Shown here: positions 50,842 through 59,294 of the stretch, piece after piece
Position numbering within the stretch: the first letter of the stretch is position 1
Layout of the letters: every line of letters starts with the position of its first letter
Source of the DNA: an uncultured Bacteroidales bacterium
Lineage (GTDB): Bacteria > Bacteroidota > Bacteroidia > Bacteroidales > Bacteroidaceae
Reading direction: 5' to 3'
DNA: 64,000 nt
Assembly: GCA_902799685.1 (NCBI GenBank)
Contig: CADCBO010000010.1
Span: 17,076-81,075, forward strand
Program-made: the position numbers and the translations under genes
Notes under the pieces: model-generated
What the model was told of the DNA's origin: nothing
The model's database searches: none
What the model saw: only the letters and a program-made list of their open reading frames with translations

Positions 50842-52623
50842 ATGGAGAGTTTTCTGCAGATAGACGGACTGTGCAAGTCATTTGGCGACCGCGTTATCTT
50901 TGACGGCCTCTCGCTCAATATCAATCAGGGTGAGAAGGTGGGCCTGATAGCACGCAACGGCCAGGGCAAGAGCACCCTTCTGGACGTGATTGCCGGTAAG
51001 GCCGATTACCGCAGCGGCACCATCACATTCCGCCGTGACATCCGCACTGCCTATCTGGTGCAGACCCCGGTATTCCCCAAGGGCGCCAACGTGCTGACCG
51101 CATGCTGGCCGGAGTCCGATGAGGACAAACTGCTGCGAGCCCGCCAACTGCTCACCAAACTGGGCGTACCAGATTTTGACAAACCCATAGACCAGCTCTC
51201 CGGAGGCCAGGCCAAACGTGTGGCATTGGCACAGGCGCTGATGCAGGAGCCCGATTTCCTGATACTGGACGAGCCCACCAACCATCTTGACGTGGAGGTC
51301 ACGGAATGGCTGGAGGATTATCTCACAGCCAGCCGCCTGACCCTGTTCATGGTCACCCATGACCGATACCTGCTGGACCGCGTGTGCAACCGCATCATAG
51401 AGATAGATGACTTCCGCGCCTACTCCTATCAGGGCAATTACAGCTACTATCTGGAAAAGCGACAGGAGCGCCTGGATGCCGAGTCATCGCAGCGCGAGAG
51501 TGACCTGAACCTCTACCGCCGCGAGCTGGACTGGATGCGCCGCATGCCCTGCGCCCGTGGAGGCAAGGCCCGCTATCGCAAGGAGTCGTTCCATCAGCTT
51601 GAGGAGCGCCTGCAGCATCGGCGCGACGAGCAGAGCGTGGCCCTGGACGTCAAGGCATCTTACATCGGTAAAAAGATATTTGACATTGAGCACCTTAGCA
51701 AGGCGTTCGATGACAAGATAATACTCAAGGATTTCAGTTACATCTTTACCCGCTACGAGAAACTGGGCATAATAGGTGAAAACGGCGTGGGCAAATCCAC
51801 ATTCCTAAAGCTGCTTTTGGGCATTGAGCAGCCCGACAGCGGTGTCATTGGCCGCGGAACGACATTAAAAATAGGATACTACTCACAGGATGGGCTCAAA
51901 TTCCCCGAGGATGCCAAGGTGATTGACGTGGTGACCGCCATTGCCGACCATATAGTCCTGGACGACGGGCGCCGCATGTCGGCCGGCCAGTTCCTGCAGA
52001 AATTCCTCTTTACGCCCAAGACGCAGTACAGTTACGTGAGCAAGCTGAGCGGAGGCGAGCGCCGCAGGTTGTATCTGTGCACCATCCTGATGCAGAGCCC
52101 CAATTTCCTGATTCTGGACGAGCCCACCAACGACCTGGACATCATGACCCTGCAGGTGCTCGAGGAGTACATCGCACAGTTCAAGGGATGCGTGATTGTG
52201 GTTTCGCATGACCGGTACTTCATGGACAAGATTGCCGAGCATCTGCTGGTGTTTGAGGGCGACGGCAAGGTCACAAACTTCCCCTCATCGTACAGCGACT
52301 ACATGGAGTACAAGGTGCTCAAGGAGGATGAGGAGAAAGCCGCAGCCGCCGCAAAAGCAAAGCCCCAGCCGGATGGAGGCCAAAGCCAACGCCAACGCCA
52401 AAGTTCCACAACCGCAAAACTCACCTTCAAGGAGAAACGCGAGATGGAGCAAATTGAGCAGGAGCTCCAGCAGCTTGAAGAGGAGAAAGCCCAGCTGGAA
52501 CAGGAACTGAACAGCGGCACCCTGCCCTACGACCAGCTCCAGCAGAAATCCGCCCGGATAGGCCAAATCATAGAGCGCACCGACGCCATAACCATGCGTT
52601 GGCTCGAACTCAGCGAAAAATAA
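50842..52623 (+). CDS. ABC-F ATPase (Uup-like)
   Basis: 593 residues, two ABC cassettes, no membrane segments. Walker A ARNGQGKST and GENGVGKST; signature motifs LSGGQAKRVALAQ and LSGGERRRLYLC; Walker B FLILDEPTNHLD and FLILDEPTNDLD. A Lys/Glu-rich coiled coil closes the protein (~515-593), as in Uup. ABC-F proteins act on ribosomes or on DNA structures. It differs from the EttA at 17317 by its C-terminal coiled coil. The ATG is taken at 50842 because the promoter element lies just upstream. Confidence 0.93.
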   Translation: MESFLQIDGLCKSFGDRVIFDGLSLNINQGEKVGLIARNGQGKSTLLDVIAGKADYRSGTITFRRDIRTAYLVQTPVFPKGANVLTACWPESDEDKLLRARQLLTKLGVPDFDKPIDQLSGGQAKRVALAQALMQEPDFLILDEPTNHLDVEVTEWLEDYLTASRLTLFMVTHDRYLLDRVCNRIIEIDDFRAYSYQGNYSYYLEKRQERLDAESSQRESDLNLYRRELDWMRRMPCARGGKARYRKESFHQLEERLQHRRDEQSVALDVKASYIGKKIFDIEHLSKAFDDKIILKDFSYIFTRYEKLGIIGENGVGKSTFLKLLLGIEQPDSGVIGRGTTLKIGYYSQDGLKFPEDAKVIDVVTAIADHIVLDDGRRMSAGQFLQKFLFTPKTQYSYVSKLSGGERRRLYLCTILMQSPNFLILDEPTNDLDIMTLQVLEEYIAQFKGCVIVVSHDRYFMDKIAEHLLVFEGDGKVTNFPSSYSDYMEYKVLKEDEEKAAAAAKAKPQPDGGQSQRQRQSSTTAKLTFKEKREMEQIEQELQQLEEEKAQLEQELNSGTLPYDQLQQKSARIGQIIERTDAITMRWLELSEK

Positions 52624-52668
52624 ATCATTAAGTACAGTCTCTATTGTGTAATTTATTATATTCGCGGT

Positions 52669-54090
52669 ATGAGAAAGAGCCTTATATTACTGACCATCCT
52701 GCTGGCATCCTGCACAGGAGCACAGCAGAGCGTGAACAATAGTGTGGCCGATGGCCGCAGGTACTGCAATCCGCTGCCTATGGTGATAGGTACGGGAGGC
52801 AACGCATCGGGCGACGTATCGGTAATGCGTGACGATGACGGCCGATACTACATGTTCTGCACCGGAGGCGGCGCCTGGCACAGCGACAACATGCTGGACT
52901 GGGAATTCACACCCGTCGTGGCCGATAACCCGCTGGGCCCCTACTCCGTTCTGGGCGAATGGGAGAACACCCCCGATGTGGAAGGCGGCTGGAACGACCC
53001 GTTCGATATGCACATATTCATAGACGATGACAAGCCCTACCTGTTCTACTCCGGACGCGGAATAAGCGGCATATTCGGTGTGCCACTGGACCCCGACCAT
53101 CTGAACCGTTTTGCCGACAAGCCCACACATCTGTTCAGCTTCAATCCCAATCATGAGTGGGAGCGTTACGGCGAAATGAACGAATACACCGGAGTGGCCT
53201 GGATAGAAGGCCCCTGGCTATTCAAGTATAAAGGCACCTATTACATGCAGTATTCCGCATCGGGTACCCAATGGAAGACCTATGCCGAAGGCTACTACAC
53301 AGCCAAGCATCCGCTAGGGCCATATACCTATGCTGACAACAACCCGCTACTGCGCAAGACAGACGGCCTGGTTACAGGAACGGCCCATGGAAGTGTGGTT
53401 GAAGGTCCTGACGGCGGACTGTGGCAGTTCTACACAATCGTGCTCTCCAATCCGCCCGGCGGCCGCCGCATAGGAATGGACCGCATAAACGTAGACAAGA
53501 AGGGACGCTGGTCAGTACAGATTACCGATACCCCCCAGCCGGCGCCAGGTGTAAAGAATACCAGAGAATCGCTCCCTGTGACCATAAACAAGATGAACGC
53601 CATGAACGCGCTCTCCAAGTTCTCGTCACAGCAGCCGGGCCGATATGCATCATACGCCGTTGATAACTCCAGCGGCACAGTCTGGGAGCCGGACCCATCG
53701 GACCCTGAGCCCTACATAACGATTGAGCTCTCTCCCGCCACCCGTTTTGACGAGGTACAACTGTTTGATGTGGATGCAGTAAGGATAATGTTCAATGCAG
53801 GCGGCCGTCGCGGATTCGGCGGCGGAGGCGGTACAGGTACAGTCTACAAATACAAAGTTGACGTATCACTTGACGGCGAGACCTATACAACCGTGCTTGA
53901 CAAGACCTCAAACACAGAGCAGCGCAACACAATATTTGAGGAGTTCAAGCCCGTTGAGGCCCGTTTTATCCGCCTCACGGTAACTGAATGGCCCGGCACA
54001 CAGCTCGGAGTGATAGAATTCACTGCCTTTGGCCTGCCAGGACGCACCGAGCCAGCCCGCGTGGCAATTCCCCCTGTAATTAGTTATTGA
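52669..54090 (+). CDS. GH43 glycosidase with C-terminal discoidin (F5/8C) domain
   Basis: 473 residues; the signal peptide ends in a lipobox (LLASCTG, Cys ~15), so probably a surface or periplasmic lipoprotein. The GH43 propeller is seen in SVMRDDDGRYYMFCTGG, WNDPFDMHIFIDDDKPYLFYSG and WIEGPWLFKYKGTYYMQYSA, with the acid Glu in IEGP. Residues ~325-460 form a discoidin-like beta-sandwich (YITIELSPATRFDEVQLFDVDAVR to LTVTEWPGTQLGVIEFTAFG). A Gly-rich loop, GRRGFGGGGGTG, is inserted within it. It is likely to act on arabinan or xylan side chains. Its 3' end overlaps the convergent kinase-like gene by 7 bases. Confidence 0.88.
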   Translation: MRKSLILLTILLASCTGAQQSVNNSVADGRRYCNPLPMVIGTGGNASGDVSVMRDDDGRYYMFCTGGGAWHSDNMLDWEFTPVVADNPLGPYSVLGEWENTPDVEGGWNDPFDMHIFIDDDKPYLFYSGRGISGIFGVPLDPDHLNRFADKPTHLFSFNPNHEWERYGEMNEYTGVAWIEGPWLFKYKGTYYMQYSASGTQWKTYAEGYYTAKHPLGPYTYADNNPLLRKTDGLVTGTAHGSVVEGPDGGLWQFYTIVLSNPPGGRRIGMDRINVDKKGRWSVQITDTPQPAPGVKNTRESLPVTINKMNAMNALSKFSSQQPGRYASYAVDNSSGTVWEPDPSDPEPYITIELSPATRFDEVQLFDVDAVRIMFNAGGRRGFGGGGGTGTVYKYKVDVSLDGETYTTVLDKTSNTEQRNTIFEEFKPVEARFIRLTVTEWPGTQLGVIEFTAFGLPGRTEPARVAIPPVISY

Positions 54091-54731
54091 CCAATATACT
54101 TGAGGATTATATCGACTGCCTCTTCCTCGGTCTTGCCGTTCATGGAGATGACAAGATCGTAGTTGCGAGGGTCGTAACGGCTTACACCGGTGTGACGTTT
54201 TGCATAATCATCACACAGCTTGTCAACCTCCTTTATGAATTTTTCGGCTTCTTCCTTTGAGGCGATTCCCTTCTTTTTCATGACTCTCTCCACACGATAC
54301 TCCATAGGAGATTGGATCCATATATGAAGGTGATTGGGATGATTCTTGAATGTAACAAAGCTGCAACGTCCGGCTACCACGCACGACTCAGCATCGACAA
54401 TACCTTCAAGTATTTCCTGCTCAGTCCTGAATTTCTTGTCTGTATCATTTTTCTCCGGAACTGCAAAATTGGGCAAGCGGTCATAAATGGAGACTGCAAA
54501 ACCGCCATCCAGTTCAACCATCCGCTTAAGATCCGGCCACCACTTACGTTTTTTTGCCTTGAGACTCTCTATTTTCTCTTCGTTCAAGCCCTCTTTTTCT
54601 TCAAGTGACTGCAGATGAGCCTTATCATAATAAGGCACACCCAGTTTTTGAGCCAGTAACTTTGCAACAGTCTTTCCGCCCGAACCCAATTCACGATTGA
54701 TAGTGATGACATACTTGCTTGATAAATCCAT
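54084..54731 (-). CDS. Cytidylate kinase-like protein
   Basis: 215 residues with an N-terminal P-loop-like NRELGSGGKTVAKLLAQKLGVPYYDKAHL, matching the cytidylate kinase-like (AAA_26) family rather than Cmk itself. The lid region contains VVAGRCSFVTFKNHPN and a C-terminal DPRNYDLVISMNGKTEEEAVDIIL typical of nucleoside monophosphate kinase folds. The true substrate is unknown. Single gene, no obvious operon partner. Confidence 0.85.
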   Translation of the reverse strand: MDLSSKYVITINRELGSGGKTVAKLLAQKLGVPYYDKAHLQSLEEKEGLNEEKIESLKAKKRKWWPDLKRMVELDGGFAVSIYDRLPNFAVPEKNDTDKKFRTEQEILEGIVDAESCVVAGRCSFVTFKNHPNHLHIWIQSPMEYRVERVMKKKGIASKEEAEKFIKEVDKLCDDYAKRHTGVSRYDPRNYDLVISMNGKTEEEAVDIILKYIGQ

Positions 54732-54839
54732 AAAACAGCTATTAGGTATTGTTCAAACACAAATATAGGCAAGAATTTTACATTTGTCAACATTTAGCCC
54801 AAGAAAAAACATGATTACATCTCAAATCAAGGAAAAAAT

Positions 54840-54867
54840 TTCAATTCTCAATTCTCAATTCTCAATT
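54840..54867. repeat. Heptad array (AATTCTC)n upstream of the TPP riboswitch
   Basis: Three near-perfect AATTCTC units plus a partial copy, ending 8 bases before the -7 element TACCTTTG (54876-54883), so it covers the expected -33 region. Same heptad as at 17287 and 26715 but in the opposite orientation relative to the downstream gene. Confidence 0.75.
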
Positions 54868-54875
54868 ATAACTCT

Positions 54876-54883
54876 TACCTTTG
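54876..54883 (+). promoter_or_regulatory. -7 promoter element of the thiamine operon
   Basis: TACCTTTG fits TAnnTTTG and lies about 10 bases upstream of the TPP riboswitch. Confidence 0.65.
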
Positions 54884-54892
54884 CGGCCGAAT

Positions 54893-54995
54893 GAAGAAGG
54901 GGTGCCCGCAAGGGGCTGAGATTATACCCTATGAACCTGATCCGGACAGTGCCGGCGTAGGGATTGGATTTCAAGATACTGGCATACCCTTTTTC
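54893..54995 (+). ncRNA. TPP riboswitch (THI element)
   Basis: The thiamine pyrophosphate aptamer is recognised by its conserved words: GGGGTGCC, GGGGCTGAGATTATACCC, ATGAACCTGATCCGG, ACAGTGCCGGCGTAGGGA. A 3' segment GGCATACCCTTTTTC (54981-54995) can pair with the 5' GAAGAAGGGGTGCC to close P1. No separate strong terminator is visible before ATG 55020, so control may be through P1-coupled access to the start region. It controls the TonB receptor and PnuT genes. Confidence 0.95.
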
Positions 54996-55019
54996 ATTTG
55001 GATTAAACTTTAAATCTTT

Positions 55020-57413
55020 ATGAAGAAGGTGTTTTTTTTGTCCTTAACCCTATTGACAGGCCTTACCGCACAGGCCAGATCTGAAAACTTTGATGCAGAT
55101 GCCGATTCAACGCGTCTGGGGCAACTTAATGAAGTTGTAATAGACGGAGTGCTTGCCCGCGGGAACGAACCGTTTGCAACAACCAATATCGATCGTGAGG
55201 AACTTGACAGCTATTCCAAGAATGGCCGCGAACTGCCATTCCTTTTAGCCCGCACACCAGGTGTGATTGCATGGAGCGAGAACGGAACAGGCATAGGAAC
55301 TACATACATGCGTATCCGGGGAGCCGCCGATTCACGTATCAATGTGACGCTGGACGGTGTACCACTCAACTCGCCCGAAGACCAGTGCGTTTTCTGGGCA
55401 AACATGAACAGCTACGCTTCACTTTTAGGGAGCGCACAGATACAGCGCGGTCTGGGCACATCGACAGTAGGTGACGGAGCATTCGGAGGCTCAGTGGCAC
55501 TTACGAGCAAACTGCCAAACCCTGAAAAGTGTGCAGAAATCACTGCATCATACGGTTCATTCAACACTCTGCGTCTGGGAGGCTCGTTCTCAACAGGCAG
55601 AATCCTGAACAGCATTATCATAGACGGTGCCTACCACCTGACCCAGACCGACGGTTTCATACACGGCACCAAAGGCAAGTCCGGCAGTTATTACGCAGGC
55701 CTGCTATGGAACCCTAGTGACAATGTAATGGTACGTTACCGCAATATAGGGAACTTTGAGACCACCGGCCAGGCCTGGAACGGAGTAACCGCCGGAAACG
55801 ATGACCTGAGTATCATGGACGGCATATATGGTGAAAGAACTCTCATCAAGACATATGAAGACATGTGGAATGCGGGACTTGGCAAGTTCAATTCGCTGTA
55901 TGAGTCATTGACAATCACACCTCTTGAACAGAAGACAGAGGGTAACCCATACTCATACACGATAAACCGATATCAGATGAAAGACGGCTCATTCTGGGAC
56001 CGCACAACCGATAATTTCCGGCAAGACCACAATATACTGTCAATCTCATGGAGCATCAATGACAATCTTATTGCATCTCTTACCGGTCATTACACATACG
56101 GTTACGGATATTATGAAGAATTCCGCTATAACAACAAGCTCAAGAAGTTCGGCCTGTCCAACTACACTGCTCCCGATTCCAGCGTGATAAAGAAAAGTGA
56201 CTTTGTGCGCAAAAAAGGGCTGGAACAGCACACCTACGGCGCCATCTGGAATTTGGATTACACAAAAGACAGGCTGGACGTACGCAGCGGCGTGTCATTC
56301 CAGCAGTTCAAGGGCAACCATTTTGGACATATAACCTATGTAGGCAATCAGGCATTGAGCGACTACCTGCTTGCTGACGGAGAATACACCTATTATGATT
56401 CAGACGCTTCCAAGACAGACATAAGTGCATACGTGAAGGCCGGATATGACATCACAAAGAACCTTCATGCCTTTGCTGACTTACAGTTACGCCACGTGGG
56501 TTACAAAACTGACGGTTACAATGACAAATTCATTGACAACGGTGACGGAACATACGGCAAGCATTTTCTTGACATAGACCGGAAATACAACTTCCTTAAC
56601 GGCAAGTTAGGCGCCACATACACCGCCGGCAGCAGCCGATTCCACTTATTGGTTGCAACTGCGGGACGTGAGCCTGAAAGAAATAATTTTACAGACAACG
56701 GAACCTATCCTGCTCCCGAACCCGAGCACATGATTGACTATGAAGCAGGATACGGCTTTTACGGTGATATCTGGAAAGCCGGAATCAATGTCTATTACAT
56801 GGACTACAACAACCAGTTTGTACAGACCGGAGCACAGAGCGACATAGGTGAGAAACTCACCACAAACATCAAGAGTTCATACCGTACCGGCGTTGAACTT
56901 ACTGCCGCCGTTTCACCCCTGCCCTGGTTGGAACTTGAAGGCAATGCCGCCCTTAGCAGCAATAAGATCAATGATTTTGATGAGGTGGTCGAAGACTGGG
57001 ATAACGGAGAACGGACAATACACTATGACAACTCCACTTTGGCCTACTCTCCAAGTGCCATTCTGAACGGATTCATAAACTTCAGCTATGCCAACTTCAA
57101 GGCTACATGGCATACCGGCTACGTGAGCCGCCAGTATCTGGACAACTCTGAAAATGAAGACCGTTCACTGCCCGCCTACTCTCTCTCGGATCTCTCGTTC
57201 TCATATACCATACCAATGAAAAATGTATTCAACAGCATCGTGATAGGTGCAGACATGAACAACATTCTCAATGCCCGCTGCGCCACTTCAGGTTGGGTAT
57301 ATTCAGCCATCTACGAAAGTGGTGGCCACGGTAACGACAACCGCTACTATCAGATAGGTTTCATCCCTGCTGCATCTTTTTCTGCTTTAGCTCACGTAAC
57401 ACTAAAATTCTAA
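55020..57413 (+). CDS. TonB-dependent receptor, thiamine-regulated
   Basis: 797 residues: signal peptide (~1-19), plug domain (~35-150, with the TonB-box-proximal LNEVVIDGVL and MRIRGAADSRINVTLDGVPLN), then a barrel ending in the C-terminal strand ALAHVTLKF. It imports a ligand across the outer membrane using TonB energy. The TPP riboswitch immediately upstream and PnuT immediately downstream make thiamine or a thiamine precursor the likely cargo, as in the known Bacteroidetes OMR-pnuT arrangement. It lacks a SusC-type N-terminal carboxypeptidase-regulatory domain. Confidence 0.93.
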   Translation: MKKVFFLSLTLLTGLTAQARSENFDADADSTRLGQLNEVVIDGVLARGNEPFATTNIDREELDSYSKNGRELPFLLARTPGVIAWSENGTGIGTTYMRIRGAADSRINVTLDGVPLNSPEDQCVFWANMNSYASLLGSAQIQRGLGTSTVGDGAFGGSVALTSKLPNPEKCAEITASYGSFNTLRLGGSFSTGRILNSIIIDGAYHLTQTDGFIHGTKGKSGSYYAGLLWNPSDNVMVRYRNIGNFETTGQAWNGVTAGNDDLSIMDGIYGERTLIKTYEDMWNAGLGKFNSLYESLTITPLEQKTEGNPYSYTINRYQMKDGSFWDRTTDNFRQDHNILSISWSINDNLIASLTGHYTYGYGYYEEFRYNNKLKKFGLSNYTAPDSSVIKKSDFVRKKGLEQHTYGAIWNLDYTKDRLDVRSGVSFQQFKGNHFGHITYVGNQALSDYLLADGEYTYYDSDASKTDISAYVKAGYDITKNLHAFADLQLRHVGYKTDGYNDKFIDNGDGTYGKHFLDIDRKYNFLNGKLGATYTAGSSRFHLLVATAGREPERNNFTDNGTYPAPEPEHMIDYEAGYGFYGDIWKAGINVYYMDYNNQFVQTGAQSDIGEKLTTNIKSSYRTGVELTAAVSPLPWLELEGNAALSSNKINDFDEVVEDWDNGERTIHYDNSTLAYSPSAILNGFINFSYANFKATWHTGYVSRQYLDNSENEDRSLPAYSLSDLSFSYTIPMKNVFNSIVIGADMNNILNARCATSGWVYSAIYESGGHGNDNRYYQIGFIPAASFSALAHVTLKF

Positions 57414-57419
57414 ACAGCA

Positions 57420-58058
57420 ATGCTATCCGTCTGGTCATATATAGCCGAACAGTTTACCGGCATGGATTTCTGGGATACGATCCAGACCATCGGGCTCATA
57501 CTGAGCTTCATCTACCTGTGGCTTGAGTTCCATCAGAAACCGCTTATGTGGATAATAAGCGCCATGTGTTCCATGATATATGCCAGCGTCTATTTCCACA
57601 GCAAGATATATGCCGATATGGGATTCAGCTGTTTCAATATCTGCATGTGTGTTTACGGTTTCATCAAATGGCTCCATAGTGACCGTAAACGCGCATCGCA
57701 CGGCACCGAAGGGAAAGGCGGTATCATCTACCGCCATTTCCGTGCCGGTGAATTCATGGCAGTACTTGGAGTGGCGGCACTTATCTGGACAGCCATTTTC
57801 TGCATTCTGCGTTTCCTCACTGATTCTCCTGTTCCTGCTCTGGATGCGCTTACAACCATGCTCAACATAGTGGGCACATGGGTGCTTGCCCAAAAGATTA
57901 TAGAAGTCTGGGGAATATGGTTTCTGGTCAATGCCATATCCATATACATCTACTGCCGCCGTGGCCTGCACCTTACAACCATCCTGCTTTACGGTTTCTA
58001 TCTGTGCGCATCGGTCTATGGCTACTTCAAATGGCGTCTGAAAGGAACACTACAGTAA
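57420..58058 (+). CDS. pnuT: PnuC-family transporter, thiamine (PnuT)
   Basis: 212 residues with about seven transmembrane segments, the size and pattern of PnuC/PnuT facilitators. Motifs include FIYLWLEFHQKPLMWI near residue 30 and GFYLCASVYGYFKWRL at the end. PnuT moves thiamine by facilitated diffusion, trapping it by phosphorylation. It starts 6 bases after the TonB receptor gene, in the same TPP-regulated operon. The thiamine pyrophosphokinase gene that often completes this operon is not present here. Confidence 0.9.
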   Translation: MLSVWSYIAEQFTGMDFWDTIQTIGLILSFIYLWLEFHQKPLMWIISAMCSMIYASVYFHSKIYADMGFSCFNICMCVYGFIKWLHSDRKRASHGTEGKGGIIYRHFRAGEFMAVLGVAALIWTAIFCILRFLTDSPVPALDALTTMLNIVGTWVLAQKIIEVWGIWFLVNAISIYIYCRRGLHLTTILLYGFYLCASVYGYFKWRLKGTLQ

Positions 58059-58136
58059 CACTTAAGTGTCTGTTCCTGTTGTGAAATTGTTGATAACTTT
58101 CCATGACTTCATTGTCTGCAACCCGTTCAATGTAAG

Positions 58137-58144
58137 TAACTTTG
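58137..58144 (+). promoter_or_regulatory. -7 element of the PRTase-like/CodB operon
   Basis: TAACTTTG, 27 bases before ATG 58172. It separates this pair from the thiamine operon. Confidence 0.6.
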
Positions 58145-58171
58145 AATTCCAGAATAAAGATTGGCACTACT

Positions 58172-59266
58172 ATGCGACCTTATCTGGAAAAAACTTATCT
58201 GCAGAGTGCAGGACGATACAAAGGGACTGACATCTACCGTCTGGACGGCGGCAAATTCAACGGCAAGTACTACATAATAAGCAATGAGGGCACACGCCAT
58301 CTGCTTGCATCACCCGAGGTCATAGGCTATGACTCCTATCTGGCCATGTGCGGAGCCACATCCGATATGCTGGGTTGGCTAAAGGAGCAGAACGCCGTAG
58401 GCAATGAAACTGATATAATGACTATCCTGCGAGGTGGCCTGAACTACCCGCTTGAAGAGTGCTGCTACCGAAACGGAATCCGCGTCAACAACATGGATTT
58501 CATATCGTGTGAGCGCGTGATACGCAACAACCAGATTACCGGTCTGGACATACGCTACACTAAGATGCGCGCCCCCAGAGACATAACACTGATGATAGGC
58601 GACATCATTGCATCGGGTGAGACCCTGGCCCGTTGCATCCGCTACATCATTGGTGAGTTCAAGCGTCTGGGCGGCAGCATACGCAGAATGGTCTTCTTCA
58701 CCATTGGCGGCACCCGTGCCATCGAGCTGTTTGAAGAACTGACACCGGAATTCCGTTTCCACTGGCCGGAGTTCGAGGGCATAACCTGCATATTCTATGA
58801 GGGCATTTTCTCAGCCTATCAGGACAAGGGAGTGACAGGCATAAGCTGGCCTCAGATAGATTTCTTCTGGAAGGACGGCGTAATATCACCTGAGTTTCGC
58901 CGTTACGTCCTGTCCGATGACGACGCCCTGTTTGAGAAATGCATCATCTATGACGGTGGCGCCCGACGGTACGAGATTCCGGACCATTACCATGAGGTTA
59001 CGGAGTACTGGGAGGATATAAAGAAGGTGGCCGATGACTTCAGCTTCAAGGACTTTCTGGATGAGAAGTTGGGCTACCCCACTCCGGCAAGCTATGACGA
59101 ATGGCTTAAATTGAACCACTATCAGCAGCTGGAAAGCAAGACGATGAATGAACTATACGTCCTTGAAAGGGAGTTTGCCAGCAGGAATGAGGACCAGTCA
59201 ATAATCCGTATTGCTGACCGCCGTCTGAATGAATTCAGGAAGGCATTGCAGGAATATATCCATTGA
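58172..59266 (+). CDS. Phosphoribosyltransferase-like protein
   Basis: 364 residues, cytosolic. A type I PRTase fold is suggested by ILRGGLNYPLEECCYRNG (~86-103, like the flavodoxin-core loop of uracil PRTase) and the PRPP-loop-like LMIGDIIASGETL (~140-152), in which one of the usual two acidic residues is Gly. The C-terminal ~130 residues are an unassigned helical extension. Enzymatic activity is uncertain because of the altered loop. The adjacent cytosine-permease gene (28 bases downstream) points to nucleobase salvage. ATG 58172 is used; an in-frame ATG at 58142 lies inside the promoter region. Confidence 0.75.
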   Translation: MRPYLEKTYLQSAGRYKGTDIYRLDGGKFNGKYYIISNEGTRHLLASPEVIGYDSYLAMCGATSDMLGWLKEQNAVGNETDIMTILRGGLNYPLEECCYRNGIRVNNMDFISCERVIRNNQITGLDIRYTKMRAPRDITLMIGDIIASGETLARCIRYIIGEFKRLGGSIRRMVFFTIGGTRAIELFEELTPEFRFHWPEFEGITCIFYEGIFSAYQDKGVTGISWPQIDFFWKDGVISPEFRRYVLSDDDALFEKCIIYDGGARRYEIPDHYHEVTEYWEDIKKVADDFSFKDFLDEKLGYPTPASYDEWLKLNHYQQLESKTMNELYVLEREFASRNEDQSIIRIADRRLNEFRKALQEYIH

Positions 59267-59294
59267 ATGAAACAACAAACTAAACTATACAAAT

